NCBI GenBank assembly: GCA_023853785.1
Contig: JAJIRX010000811.1
Location: forward strand, 62,001-126,000
Reading direction: 5' to 3'
Source of the DNA: Psilocybe azurescens
Taxonomy: Eukaryota; Basidiomycota; Agaricomycetes; Agaricales; Agrocybaceae
Length of the DNA stretch: 64,000 bases
The translations under genes and the position numbers were made by a program. The notes under the pieces are model-generated. The model ran no database searches. It saw only the letters and a list, made by a program, of their open reading frames with translations, and had not been told where the DNA came from. Shown here in pieces: positions 8,563 through 21,432 of the stretch (within the stretch, counting starts at the first letter, position 1; the number at the start of each line of letters is the position of its first letter).

Positions 8563-11500
8563 TCATCGCACAGGGAACGCCCCAGGCAGCGTATTTGTCG
8601 CACTCGCACCAGCCGCAGCTGCGCCCGTCCGCCTCCTCTCCGGATGATGGAAATACGTCCCATACCTCGACAGCCTCGCCATCCCCTGCGCCATCCCCTG
8701 TCCCTGCAACGACCCATCGCCCGCCCCCGCCCCAACACCATCCCCGCCCTCACTAATCATCGACTCCGTAATCGACTGCTCCAGCCCATTCCCGCCCTCC
8801 ACGCCATAATCCTCCTCACTATCCTCGTCCTCGTCCTCCTCGCCCAGCCATTCGCCATCATCCGGCAGCATGATCACGCCCGACGCATGGTCGTAGCTCA
8901 GCCGGTGGCTCAGCGTATGGCTGTGGTTCGGTGCGTGTGCGCCCTTCGCGCAGGGTGCGGGCGCCGCGGGGCGCTGGCGGCGTCCTGCCATGGGTCAATC
9001 ACCGCGCTCGGATCCACAATCTGACTGCCCCCTGCGCCACTCGCGCTCGCACTCGCACCATTTGCATTTGCATTAGAATTCGCACCCACACCCGCGCCCA
9101 CAGCCCCCATCCCCATCCCATCCTGCGACATCCGCCTCGCCCTGCCCACACTATACCTCTTCCTCAGCGTCAACACCACCGCCTGGTCCTCCCTCTGCCC
9201 ATGGCGATGCGACCGGTCACCATTCCTGTTCACGAGCGACTGCCCTTTCTTCAGCGGCAGCCACGGCTCGGGCAGCACGCCGTTCAGCGCGGGGTGGCCG
9301 TACCGTCGCTTCCCCGTGCTAAGTAGTAGTGATGTACGTGTAAGATAGGGGGAAAATGAAAAGAAAAAAGAAAGAAAGCGTACTTGAGAACCCCGCTATA
9401 CCAGTTCGCCATAGGTGGCTGGGACTACAATGCATACCGTGAGCCTTTGTACATGGAAAAGAGAAATCCACGTACATAATCCGTCCGCTCATCCTCCGGA
9501 GCGACATACAACGTATCATCATTCTGAGCATACCGCCTCCTATTCAAATTACTAAAATCAAAAAAAAATCAATCAATCAGCCGTTCAAGCAAAAAAAAAA
9601 ACGCAAAACGCACCTCTGCGACCACGTAACAGGATGCCCCGCCCTCAACCTCACCACATCCGCCGTCTCCTCGCCCCGCTGCACCTCAAACACCGCGCTC
9701 AGCCCCACATACTTGCTCAGCGGCCGCAGCGTGCGGTCCACATACCAGCTCCACGTGACCGTGCCCACGAGCAGGGGCACCAGGAGCGAGGAGAGGATGT
9801 ACGACTTGCGCAGCGTGAAGATGCCGATCATGAAGACGATGAAGATGATGATGCCCCAGATGAGCCGGATGAAGGTGATGGGCCAGGCCTGGCCCTGCGA
9901 TTCGTAGGGTTTGTAGAATACTGTTTGGTGGGTATATTATTAGCGTTAATGTTAAGAGGAGGATGAGGAGGAAGAGGACGCACCGAACAAAAGCTTATAC
10001 TTGTACACCACATACCCAACTCCAAAATAAATCGCGCCAAAAATGACAATAAGCGGCTGCACGATGCTGTACAGCATGGTGATCACAAACATCAGGATCG
10101 CCTGCGGGTATACCACGCCGTAGTTGATCATCGGCGGCGCATTGAGCTCGGCAAAGTCTAGTAGTAGGATAGCAAAGTAATGTCGTCAGCCAATCGTTAT
10201 GATATGTAGAAAGGAAAGTTTTTACCGCGAGGTGTGCGCGTATAGAACATACGATAAAATACGCGCGGGATGATCACACCCAGGTTCAACAACTGCAGCG
10301 GCATAATGCCAATCCCTGTCCGCCCCAAAAAATTAGCCCCATAGTGGTAAAATAAAAAGAAAAAAGGAACAACCCGCACCCTGGAGAATCACATAACTCA
10401 AAAGAAATGCCGCGCCCTGCCCGCCTGAAGCGATATCGCGAGCTTCTCGGGCACCTTTGCGGGCGAGTTCGCGAGGTCCTGCACGAGCTGCCAGTACGTC
10501 GTCGCGAGCAGGAAGATGAAGACCACATTCACGAGCAGGAATAGAAAGTATCTGCAGTTGTGGCGTTATGAAAATGAGCAATGTTATATATTTTGAAAGA
10601 CCCACTTTTGAGGAGCGAGAACTCGACCCAGCTGCGCGCTCTATACCCTTGCACATACGTCAAACCTACACCAAAAACCCCCTTCAGCCCACACACCCAA
10701 CAACCAAAGAAAAAAACCGCACCCTCCAAGATAAATGGCAACACCCCATTCAAGCTAATCATCGCCACACTCGGCAGCGAATTCTGCACAATCGCTCTGA
10801 CCTGCTCATTGCGGTCAATCACCCGCCCCAGCCACGGCATCGTCTTCTTGATCTCATTATAGCTCAGCAGGCCCGCGAGGGTCGTGATCGGGAAAAACCA
10901 GAAGAAGAACAGCAGGCCCATCGTGCCGAGCACAAACGCGTCGCGCAGCTGGATCGCGCGCTGCGACGGCGCCATGTTCGACCACACGATGTCGCGCGGC
11001 TCGGGCGCCGGGTACGTCGTGATCTGCGACGGCGACGGCGCGTGCGCGACCTGCACCGCGATCTGCGCGCTCGACATCTTCTCGAAGGTGACGAACGCGG
11101 CGCCCGTGGGCCGGAACTTGCCCAGCCGCCGCTTCTTCTTCACGCGCTCGTCCGCCTCCTTGAAGCGCGCCTCCAGGTACTCCAGCGCGTCGACCTTGGG
11201 CTGGAACCACCCTGGCCGCAGCGTGGGGCGCGGGCGGTGCGGCACGACCAGCCTGCTCCCCTGCTGCTGCCCCTGCTGCCCGCCCTCGACGTCGACGTCG
11301 ACCAGCGGCCCGCCCCCGCTCCCCTCGGGGTCGTACTCCTCCACCGTGCTCGGGTTCCCCACGTACTCCACCCACGCATTCTCTAACTTTAACAACGCTT
11401 CTGTCCGCCTATCCAACAGCGTTTTCAGCGCGCCGACCTCGCGGCACACGGTGACGCTCTCCACGGCCATGCCCATGTTCTCAAAGTACTCCGCGAGGGG

Positions 11501-12474
11501 CCGCTCGCCCTGCAGGTGGTGCGGGAGGGAGGTGACGAGCACGGTGCGCGCGGGGATGGAGTGCACGAGCTCGAGCGAGAAGAGCTGGCGCGCGCGGATG
11601 AAGCGGCGGTAGTTCTTGTAGATGAAGAACAGCGCGAGGAGGGTGAAGATGTACGTGAAGATGAGGTGCGCGGAGAGGTAGGTGTTCGCGTCGCTGATGA
11701 GGTCGAGCCAGTCGTGTGGGGGGGTTGTGTGGTTCGAGGGGGGGTCGGTGAGGGTGCGACGGAGGAGAGTAGGCCAGTCCTGCTCGTCGCCGCCGGGCCA
11801 GTCGCCGTCGTCGTCGTTTAGATCTTTATTGAGCTAGAGTAACATGAGCTCCGAATTGCGGAGGCGGAGTAATAGAGTTACATACCTTCCAGTTAATCGG
11901 CATGAGAATGCCTATCGCGAACATTGAGCAGAACGAAAACAGATAAAAAGACATTTTGAAAAAGTTGAGCAGCTAATACAGAGTTAAAATCAGAAGGGTA
12001 ACTTGAAAGCGCAAGGAAAATACACACCACCGCAGCGTCCAAGCCGACGATCTGAAGCACTGTGAATTCCGAAGTGCGTATAGTGGGCATTATCCAGCCA
12101 AAGAACGCCTGATGGGCGTGTGCCTCGTGCGGTGAGAAGCCTGCGGATAAGTAAGTAAGTATTGTGAGCAATCGTTCCTGCTCGGGCTCACCCTTGAGTT
12201 TCGTGCGTGGTGCAAACAGCAGCGGCCATCTCGTCCTGGAGTACGAGAAGATGAGAAAGGAAAGCACGCCGATAGTGAGAGAGATAGTAAGCTGCGTGGT
12301 GAACCACGGCCCCTCGAACTTTACTGTGCAGGGGGGTTAGCAGGCCGGTCAGATAGCGCGAACACACACGGACAGACGCACGAGTAGGTGGAGATCCAGG
12401 GGCAGCTTGCCGCCCTCGCCATCGTTGGGGGCATCGCCGACGAGGGCAGCGAAGAGTTGGGCTCCCAGAGGCAT
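8563..12474 (-). CDS. CSC1: CSC1/OSCA/TMEM63-like mechanosensitive cation channel
   Basis: A multi-exon gene runs from ATG 12474 to TGA 8563. The N-terminal exons give membrane helices (FEGPWFTTQLTIS, then FKMSFYLFSFCSMFAIGIL). A large exon at about 11830-10555 holds the cytosolic domain (SIPARTVLVTSLP, an RRM-like fold with GAAFVTFEKMSSAQIA) and the first helices of the pore domain (LPSVAMISLNGVLPFILEG). Further helices follow (IMPLQLLNLGVIIPRVFY, YSIVQPLIVIFGAIYFGVGY). The C-terminal tail is acidic (SYDHASGVIMLPDDGEWL). Family members are osmosensitive calcium-permeable channels of plasma membrane or vacuole. The frame loses one base at the A-run 10400-10403 (HFF to LSYV) and again near 8920-8990. 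The gene is divergent from MRF1. Confidence 0.88.
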
Positions 12475-12554
12475 TGGATGTGGAGTCGAGCAGGCCGGGT
12501 GAGCGGGAATAGTGTAGCGTGCTGTTTGGCAATGTTGACACCTTGCTCTCTTTC
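12475..12554. promoter_or_regulatory. Very short bidirectional promoter (CSC1-like / MRF1)
   Basis: Only 80 bases separate the inferred ATG of the CSC1-like gene (12474, minus) and the inferred ATG of MRF1 (12555, plus). Both promoters must share this stretch or overlap the 5' end of the opposite gene. No TATA box is evident. Confidence 0.5.
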
Positions 12555-14087
12555 ATGTTGCAGCTCTTGTCGCGCTCATTAAGGAGGCCTCTGAGCGCGC
12601 ACACAGCTCCCCGCCGCCGAACTCATAATATAGCAGACATCGAGCACACCAATGCCAGTCTGCTCCATGTCGTCAAAAGAGCGTCGACGAGCGCAAAACA
12701 CTGCTAGCCAAGGTCCCTACACAGATTTGCCATCGAGCATCCACCACTAACCTCGACTCTAGATCTCCCAAGATGTGTCTGCTCTGGACGACAAAGCAGT
12801 TTTGCGCAGGTTCAAAGAGCTCGAACCCATCGAAGACGCCTGGAATCGCTGGACAAGCACACGCAAGGTCCGCACCCACCACCACCCAACCTCTCCTACT
12901 AACCTCCCCCCCAGGAACTCGACGATGCCCTCCTCTTCCTCACCGACTCCGACCCCGCCATGGCCTCCCTCGCACACGAAGAAATAACCTCCCTCACCGC
13001 CTCCCTCTCCGCCATGGTCTCGCGCACCTTCCCCGCGCTGCTCATCCCGCCCTCCCCCACCAAGCACCTCTCCGCGCTCATGGAGCTCAAGTCCGGCGTC
13101 GGCGGCTCCGAGGCGAGCCTCTTCCTCGCCGACATCCTGCGCATGTACCAGCGCCTCGCCAACGCCGTCGGGTGGCACGCGGCCATCGTCGCGAAGAACG
13201 ACGCCGAGGGGAGCGGCATCAAGGACGCGACCGTCGAGTTCAAGGGCCCCGGCGCGTACGACGCCCTGCGCTGGGAGAGCGGCGTGCACCGCGTCCAGCG
13301 CGTCCCGGCCACCGAGACCGGCGGCAGGACGCACACCAGCACAGTCGCCGTCGTGGTACGGCTCCATTCTCCATCCATCCACCATTCATTCGTTTCACAG
13401 TTTAACATTACTTTGATCAGGTGCTTCCCCTTATAGAAGAAACCGAGATCGCCCCCGACGAGGAACTCTTCACAATGGACGAAATCAAACTCGAAGTCAT
13501 GCGCTCGCGCGGCGCAGGCGGCCAGGTATGTACTAAATCTTATCATCCTCATCCTCATCCTCACTCCCTCCTCACCCACCCACCACCCTCCAGCACGTCA
13601 ACAAAACCGAATCCGCCGTCCGACTGACACACATACCCACCGGCATAACCGTCTCAATGCAAGACCAACGCAGCCAGCACCAGGTGCGCTCCTTCCCTCT
13701 CACTCTTCCACAAACTTTCATTTTAAACAAAATTTTCAGAACCGCCGCCTCGCATTCCAAGTCCTGCGCTCGCGTCTTCTCGACATCAAACTCACCCGCG
13801 AGATGGAGGCCCGCCGCGCGACCCGCCGCAGCCTCGTCAAGGGCGCCGACCGGAGCGAGAAGATCAGGACTTACAATTACGCGCAGGTTGGCTCATTCTT
13901 CCTTATTCCTTCCAATGCTACTAACACACACCCAGGGCCGCGTAACAGACCACCGCATCGGACTCACCCTCAAAATCTACATTCCGTCCTCGAAGGCGAC
14001 GGCCTGCAGGACTTTATCGACGCCGTGGCCAAGCACCACGAGGAGGCGCTGCTGGCTGATATGCTTGACGAGAAAGGAGAAAAGTAA
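12555..14087 (+). CDS. MRF1: Mitochondrial peptide chain release factor 1
   Basis: Class I release factor acting on mitochondrial ribosomes. Exons: 12555-12712, 12763-12867, 12915-13355, 13421-13525, 13594-13683, 13740-13886, 13936-14087. The start is chosen because it gives an Arg/Leu/Ser-rich presequence ([17 protein letters not shown]). The GGQ peptidyl-hydrolysis motif (SRGAGGQ) ends exon 4, with an intron directly after the Gln codon; [15 protein letters not shown] and [10 protein letters not shown] are typical of RF1. The frame needs one more base in two A-runs, 12675-12678 and 13972-13975; both sides of each break are well conserved, so sequence error is more likely than loss of function. 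Confidence 0.92.
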
Positions 14088-14390
14088 AAAGTAAAAATTA
14101 TGTATTACACCGATAACGAACGCACTAATGCAACACCGCTCTACTCCTATTCCATATTAAAATATTCAAGTATGTATATCACACAAAACTAATGATGATG
14201 CAAAACAAAGCGACAAAAAAGTAGCGCCAAACCAAAACCAAAGGAGAGTGTCAACAGCGAAGCCAAAAAATGCTATAATAGAATAAAAATAACTTACACA
14301 CACCAGCACACCGCCCTTCCAAAAGTATCCTCGACCACAAAAAAAAAGCAAAATGGTGTATCAAATAAAGAAAAGAAACCACCCCCACCC

Positions 14391-16841
14391 TCACATAGTG
14401 ACACACAGTTTATCCGGATCGATGCCGAGCTCCCTCATCTCCTCCTCCGCGGCCTCCTTCTCATTCTGCTTCATCTTCTCCCGCGCCTCGACCGGGAACC
14501 AATCCTGCATAAAGTTAAGCAGCGCCCAGTCCACATTCTCTATTCCCCCCAAAAAAAATCAAGGTCAGCAATCTCAACACCCCTCAAAGACACGAAGCAC
14601 TCACTCCGATTCGCATCCAACACACACCACCTCCTACAGCACGGACACTCCCCTTGCCCCTCTTCTGCATCTTCACCAAACACCGCACACAGAACAGATG
14701 TCCACAGTCCAGCCTGATCGGCTTGAACGCGATGCTCGTGCATATCAGGCACGAGTAGTCCTCTAACGAGGGGATCACGGGGAGGAGCGTCGTCCCGAGG
14801 GCCTGTACGAGGATGCGCGCGAGGGAGAAGGGCGAGGTGGGGAGCTGAGGTTGAGATTGTAGAATAAGAGAGGTGGAAGCGGAAGCGGAGGAGGATGAGG
14901 AGAGGAGGGAGGAGGAGGACAGCCCCGGGTAGAACAGCGCCGTGCGCTTCGTGTGCTTTTTCAGAATCTTGCGCGTTGCCTCCGAATTCGCATGCGAGAA
15001 CTACATACACCACCACCACAAGTCAGTACAGTAACCACCCAACTCGAAAAAAAAACCCCCACCTTCTTGATATCCAAAATGACCAAATTCATCCTCAAAA
15101 ACCGCTCCAGCGCCTCCCTGCTCTGCCTCAGCTTCAGCTTCCTCTTCGCCGCATCGCCCATCAAGCCCTGCTGCGTCGCGCGCTGCGCGAAGAGCCGCAG
15201 CCGCCTCTCGCTCTCCTCGACACTGCGCTCGCCCCGCGACGCCTCGCTGACGGACTCGAACACCTCCGCCTCGACGTACATCTGGAAGATCTCCCTCCAG
15301 AAATAAAGGTCGCTCTATGCATCATCAAAATCAAAATCAAAATCAAAATGGGTATCAAAATTCCATCACAGCACCCCGCCAAAAAAAAACACACCTTCAA
15401 ATCCCCGCTCCTAATCCTCACCCGCACCCCGCCGCCCGCATCCGTCTCCACGCTGCTGTTCGGGCGGAAGCCCTGCCGCGGCGCTCGCAGGGTGCGCCGC
15501 GTCCGCGATCATCCGCGCCAGCTCCTCCAGGGAGTCGCTGAACTCGGCGTGCATGGACGCGAGGTGCGTCGAGATCGCGCCGAGCTTCGTGGAGAGGAGG
15601 TTGAAGAACTCGGTGTCGTGGATGAGCGGGATGATGATTTCGCGCATGGGCACGGGTGGGTGGGTTGGCGTCGGCGTCGTGGTATGATCAGGGTGCGGCT
15701 GCAAGAAAGAGGAAGAGGGTAGAGGCGCAGGCGGACGCAGAGAATCGTCGAGCTCATCAAAAGAGTCGCGTAAACTACCGTCCCCATGTCTAGTAGAAAC
15801 AAAAACACACAGCACCGTTCAATACATTGCTCAATCAGAAATAAAAACAAAACCGTCAACACTCACTCAGTATCGTGCGCACTCTGAGCCTCATCAACCA
15901 CAATGATCCTCTCGCCCTCAAAGTGCCTCTGCTGGAACGCCCACAGCAAGCTCGCATGTCCACCATCCTGATCCCGCTCATCTTCCTCCTCATGCCCGTC
16001 CCCATTCGCGTCCACGCCGATATCCGCAGACTCTATTCCTGCCGCATGCACACCGTCCTCCAAACTTCTCGTCGTCGTAACCAGCGACTCAGAAGCCAAC
16101 ATCTCCTGGGTCACCGCCTGGACCCCACTCTCACTCCCTTCAGGCTGCGACTGCGGCACGCCCATCCAGATCCTCAACTGCGGCTCGATCTTGCCCGACG
16201 TCGAGTTCAGCTCATACACCACGCGCGGGTGCGCCAGCCTCATACTATGCTCATGCTCATGATCGTCGCAATCACTTGGCAGGGGATTGGCCGAAGTAGA
16301 AGTAGAAGTCGAGCGTGCATCGTCTTTGTCTTCGCCTGAGCCTTGCTGGTCTTTCAGCGTCAGCACGAGAGGAACAGACGCCGCCGCTCTCGGCGAGAAC
16401 GCAGCAGCCGACCCTGACCCTGACCCTGATCCCGATCCCGAGGCAAGCCCATGCCCATCATCCACCGCCGAAGACGAAGTCGACGCCTGATACTGCGCCT
16501 CGATGAGCTCGTGCAATATCGCAGGCTTCAGCCCCAGCCCCGAAAGCTCATTCACGATCTGGTTGATGATCTTCTTCAGCTGTTCAGTTCAAAGAGTTGA
16601 TGGTAAAAATATGTCAGTTAGCTTCCTATTCTCATTATCGCAAAAGGTGAAAGAAAAGAAAAGAGAAAAAAGAAAAAAGAAAAGAAAAAAGAAAGTAAGA
16701 AGCTAAAACAGAAACTCGCAAGAAAGAGCAGAAAAATGAGAAAAAATAAAGACTACGAACCTGTCGATACTCGATGGCATTATCCCTCAGCTCTGGCGGG
16801 AGATTCAACAGCAGCTGAGCATACGTCTTCGAAAAATGCAT
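14391..16841 (-). CDS. SPX-RING E3 ubiquitin ligase (fungal Pqr1-like)
   Basis: ATG 16841 opens exon 1 (16761-16841), encoding the SPX start (MHFSKTYAQLLL, AIEYRQ); exon 2 starts at 16579 with LKKIINQIVNEL. A long insert follows, with low-complexity Ser/Gly, acidic and Pro-rich stretches, before the second part of SPX (KKFSHANSEATRKILKKH, a lysine cluster expected to bind inositol pyrophosphates). Near the C-terminus is a C3HC4 RING (CLICTSIAF, CGHLFCVRC, CPCC), then NVDWALLNFMQDWFP. The TGA is at 14391. S. pombe Pqr1 with this layout restrains phosphate uptake; the same role here is inference. The C-run 14650-14653 breaks the RING frame by one base, just before its last cysteine pair. Confidence 0.85.
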
Positions 16842-17515
16842 TTGCCTTTGCCTTCAAGTTACTCGTACGATCCAGTCCAAGTGCACGGTGGGTTTTCCAA
16901 AATCAAGTCCAACGTTTGCGTTTCGTGTGCTTCGTTCGTTTCGTTCGTTTCGTTAATCGTTAACTGCGTTGAACCAAGGTCCGTTTATATATCTGCTGAT
17001 CTGGCGTCGGCGACATATAAGTACCAGCACAAGTAGGAGTGCCTGTTATAATTATAGGCTGTGTCACTGTATGAGCACAAGTGCACCTGACTAATACTAC
17101 CGCAGGTGACCTTCTCCGATCCCGCTGGAGCGGGATTCAGCGCCTCTTTCCTTTCCAACGTTCATAAGACAGAATTGAAATTCACCAAGCCATCTCAGCA
17201 CCTCACCCCATGATCCAAGGGCCAAAGTCCATGCCCAAGCTGTAGAACACACATTCGTCGTGGAATATCTATCCATGTATTCGAAGTGTATTTATGATAA
17301 AAATGGTATACGATAGAGATAGATAAAAACGCATCATCAACCATCCAAAAAATTAAGCATTAAACGGTCCGAGAAAACTATCCCTCTAAACTTTTTTTTC
17401 GCCGCCGCCGCCAACAACCGGACTCTGTATAATCACTCGGAGCATCGCATCTACTCGACCAACCTATCCAGAAACCCACGTAAGCGAAAAGAAAAAAGTA
17501 GAATAAAACAACAAC
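16842..17515. other. Intergenic with short tandem CGTTT repeat
   Basis: Promoter side of the SPX-RING gene and 3' side of the methyltransferase gene. A short tandem of CGTTCGTTT units lies at about 16930-16955. No gene seen. Confidence 0.5.
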
Positions 17516-19621
17516 TCACAAAGGCTCCTTGTCAAGCTTAACATGGATAGAGGCATGGTTAGGCACACCCTCAATGCGGTGGTATGCATTCAAATTTTTG
17601 TGCATCGTAATCTGGAACACTGACGATCCTCCTTGTCTATATAGTACAAACGTTTCCCATCAGTTCACACTCACAAATTAAAAACCAAAACCAAAGGAAG
17701 AAAAGAGGGAGAAACTACCCACCGAGCAACGATAACGCTATACGCCAAGAAGAACACCCAGATCCTATACCAGCGATCTCCATACTTCGCGACGACCTCC
17801 TCCTTATTGCTCACCCAATTCTTGTACCACCTGTCAATCGTCGCCGAGTAGTGCACGCCGAGCACATCGATGTTCTTAATCTCAAATCCAGCGGCTTCAA
17901 GCTACCAGTGCGTCCACATGTTCAGAAAATGCGGTAAGCGTGATTGATTGAAAATGAGTGCATACCTTGGTGATAACCCATCCGAGCGAACACGACGCAT
18001 CAGCACCAGGGAAGATATACTTGTTCATGAACAGACCCCTAAACATCACATTACATGCAGTCAGCATCATGTCCAAGCTTTCCAATACCATATAGATGGA
18101 TGGGTAAAAATAACAACACCCAAACTCACCAAATAAGATCCTCAAACTGCCAGCTTGGACGAAGACCCGCGACCTGGAACACGAACGTGCCATCATCCTC
18201 CAAGAGATCATACACCTCAGCCAGGAACTGCGAGTACCGGCGGACACCGACATGCTGCGAATAATTCATTTAGAATCCAATACACACATAAAAAGACGAC
18301 GACTGCACACACCTCTGCCATTTCGAGACTGACGATCTTGTCATACTTGGTGCCAGTAGGGATCTCACGATAGTCGCAGCACAAAATACGAGCCTTGTCA
18401 GCAGGGACCTAACCCATCACAAACCAACAAAACAAAACTCAGTCAAAAAGAACAGTATTAAGAAAGCAATAAATATGACATACACCATTCTTCGCAATCC
18501 TCTCAGTTCCGAACTTGGCCTGCTTTTGGGCAAGAGTGACACCGGTAGAATCGCATCCAAAGTTCTTAGTAGCATAAGTGACGAGCGTTCCCCAGCCGCA
18601 GCCAATATCGAGCAACCTTGAGAATGGTCAGTTCAAGAATGTGAACAAATGACAGGGGTGCGTGCGTACTTGTCAGTGGGCTTGAGGTTCAACTTGTTGC
18701 AGACGACAGCGAGCTTGTTGTCCTGGAGTTCTTCCAAAGTCTCTTCTTTCTGGATGTCAAGGACAACACCGGAGGTATAGATCATACGGGGGCCAAGGAA
18801 CCTTTTGAAAAGCGACGAAGAGAGGACACGTCAACACGCGTCGTTACTCAGACTCTACTTCAGAAAGTGACTTACCATCCATAAAAGTCGTCGCCACCTA
18901 GAAAGAGAACGGGTACGAGGTTAGAACAGACTCAGGGGTTTACACGAAGGGTCACTTACGATCGTAATTTCCGCGAATTTGCTCCTCGTCTTGGCTCTGA
19001 GAGTGGACAATGACCTCGGGGAAAAACACGGTGAAGACATATTTGAACAACTCGTAAGTAAAGTTCATTTTTGCCCAGTCATGGCGCTGTTCCATAATTT
19101 CCAACACATCACCTGAAATAAAGCAGTAGTAAAGTCAGCAAGACAGAACTCAATTCAACTCAGGGGGTCGAAAACACGACAGCAGAGCAAAAAGTTCGAA
19201 CGAAAAAGAACATACCCTTGAAGTCGATTTTACCCTCGAAGTACGCGTCATGGAAGACTTGCATAGGGATCTTTTCCTTGCCCTTATACAGCTTCTTGAG
19301 TTCCTCGTCCTTAATATCAATATACTCCTCAATATCCTTGCCAGGCAGCGTGACCTTCTCGTTCCTCCTCGCGCCATAAATGCTAATGAACGCCCAGTAT
19401 CCCACCGCAGTAGGCGCGCCAGTCAGGACAAAGAGGAACAAGTACGTCTTGAACCCTCCATATTTGACAATAGGGAGGAAGGACTTGACGAGGTAGGGCA
19501 CGACAACGAGGAGGGCGGTAAGGTGGTAGTTGTTGAAGGCGCCGTTGCCCTCTGCGAGCCCGACCAAGGGCGCGTTTTTGATAGCTGGGTAGTTGGTCAC
19601 CCGCACAGCTGAGGAGGACAT
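17516..19621 (-). CDS. Sphingolipid C9-methyltransferase
   Basis: Membrane-bound SAM-dependent enzyme that adds the C9 methyl branch to the sphingoid base of fungal glucosylceramides, at the ER. ATG 19621, TGA 17516. Two membrane helices lie near the N-terminus (LTALLVVVPYLVKSFLPIV and YLFLFVLTGAPTAVGYWAF). The catalytic domain resembles cyclopropane fatty acid synthase, with the SAM loop LLDIGCGWGTL, TGVTLAQKQ, YDKIVSLEMAEHVG and FFPEVIVHSQSQDEEQIR. The C-terminus (YRIWVFFLAYSVIVARQG ... NHASIHVKLDKEPL) matches the family. At least nine exons with ~55-70 base introns keep one continuous frame. Confidence 0.92.
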
Positions 19622-20239
19622 GGTATGGTCGTAGAGAGAAACTTGACAGCAACACACAAGTATAAGTATCACGCTCTCGGCTTTGGGCCTATTTGGTTCC
19701 AAAGCTGCGCTTGAGCTGCGCACATCACTCATTCTCAGTCTAACCCCCAGAGTAAAAATCACATAATAATACTAGTCCCGTATCTACGCGTCCTACACGC
19801 CCCAAATCAATTCCACACCCATGCAGTTACCTCACATTGAGCAAAGTACCAAAGTCGGACGATGTAAATCCCAATCACGTAACACGCGTAACGCCCACGT
19901 GTGACAAGGACCGGGAAATGCCGAGAGCGACTGTTCTGGAGTGGTTGGGAGCAAGCTCATCAACGACCGCCCGACAAAACTCATCAAGGTGAGCACTTTT
20001 GCTAGTCCCCTAGGCCAGGAGAGCAGCCCCGTCGTCCTCGCAGCACACGTACCATCCCAATGATCCCATATTCGCCAACTTTCCGCTCGGTTTCAGGGTG
20101 GATGCACGATGCTCGCCGTAGATGACGCCCTGGGCTTGAAATCTTGAACTTTTCTGGAACCTCTGCCTCTGTGTTCTGTAATCCTTACAACGGACTTGTC
20201 GCTAACTAATCCAATATTACCTTTTCCCTTATTATACAG
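19622..20239. promoter_or_regulatory. Divergent promoter region (methyltransferase / rpl24)
   Basis: Shared upstream region of two divergent genes. No clear TATA box. A pyrimidine-rich stretch (CCTTTTCCCTTATTATACAG) directly before the rpl24 ATG fits the pyrimidine-rich starts of ribosomal protein transcripts. Confidence 0.4.
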
Positions 20240-20892
20240 ATGGTGCGTTCAAATCCTACCAAAATATGATATGTGTTTTCTAATACCTTTATTCCCTGAG
20301 TTTAGAAGCTCGAGATCGACTCCTTCTCAGGGTACCGTATCTACCCCAGCAAGGGCAAACTCTTTGTCCGTGGCGACAGCAAAGTGCGCATCCTCCCTCA
20401 CATTCCCCATATCCCCCTTCTTCCCAAACCCAAACCCCCACCTAACCTACCCCATCCCCCAGGTCTTCCGCTTCGCCAGCTCCAAAATGCCTCCCTCTTC
20501 CTCCAGCGCAAGAACCCGCGCAAGATCGCCTGGACTGTCGTCTACCGCCGCATGCACAAGAAGGGCATCACCGAGGAGGTCGCCAAGAAGCGCTCGCGCA
20601 AGACCGTGAAGCACCAGCGCGGCATCGTCGGCGCCGACCTCGCCACCATCGCCGCCAGGCGCAACCAGACCGCCGCCATCCGCACCCAGCAGCGATTGGC
20701 CGCCATCACCAAGGCCAAGTCGGAGAAGAAGGAGAAGGAGGTCAAGAAGGAGAAGGCCAAGGTCGGTTTTTCAACTTGATAAATAGATTTCTTATCTCTT
20801 ACTTACACCTTATACAGCCTGCTCGCCCATCAGCCGCTTCAGGACCCAAAGTGTCGAAGCAACAGATGAAGGGTGGCAAGGGAGGACGATAA
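20240..20892 (+). CDS. RPL24: 60S ribosomal protein L24 (eL24)
   Basis: Large-subunit ribosomal protein. Exon 1 is only the ATG (20240-20242); exon 2 is 20306-20383 (KLEIDSFSGYRIYPSKG), exon 3 20463-20761, exon 4 20818-20892. Conserved features include the zinc-ribbon-like N-terminus without cysteines as in fungi and animals, NPRKIAWTVVYRRMHKKG, and a Lys/Ala-rich C-terminus. Exon 3 changes frame at the A-run 20484-20487: the text before (VFRFASSK) and after (ASLFLQRKNPRK) are both standard L24, so one A appears to be missing from the sequence. An essential single-copy protein would not tolerate this. Confidence 0.95.
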
Positions 20893-21432
20893 ACTACTGG
20901 CTAGATATTCCATCTTATGCACCACACCTCTTATGCCCATGTAGTATGCATCACCCGCCCACCATGGTCCCATTTCATTGCTTTGATTCGATCCAGAGCT
21001 TGAGTTTTTGTCTAAAAAAATGAGTGGTCAATTCATAACTATCGTTGTATCGTTGCGTTGTTTATTGAAGTCGACTTCGCGAAGCTCTTATTATTATAGC
21101 CTTTTGTTTCTTGACAATGTCAAACTTTCTCAATTCTTAGCTAGCTCAGGACTTGCTTGAACTTGATCTTGACCACAAGCGATGATATCAGGCTCGTGAA
21201 TTGGTTACATGTGTACGCATTTACTCAGCAAACGGCTATATGCAATTCAGTGGCAGTCTGCTTCTTCAGGTTCTACCCATCCTTGAATCTGATAAATCGC
21301 AGTTTTGGGCTCAGCGGCCGCATGCATTCAATTTTCAACTTTCTTTTGTCAAAAATCCAAGTCGATAGGGCGACTATATCACGTATCTTCACTTGCGCCC
21401 TTATGGCACCATTTCCCTTTTCCTCCATACCT
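20893..21432. other. 3' flank of rpl24, no gene seen
   Basis: AT-rich 3' UTR and spacer; no ORF with protein character. Confidence 0.45.

Noticed and set aside
10568..11612. Long plus-strand ORFs over the CSC1-like gene
   Set aside because: Antisense shadows of a strongly recognisable minus-strand exon; composition is Arg/Pro-rich without motifs.
15318..15350. AAAATC tandem repeat
   Set aside because: Simple repeat inside an intron of the SPX-RING gene; nothing suggests function.
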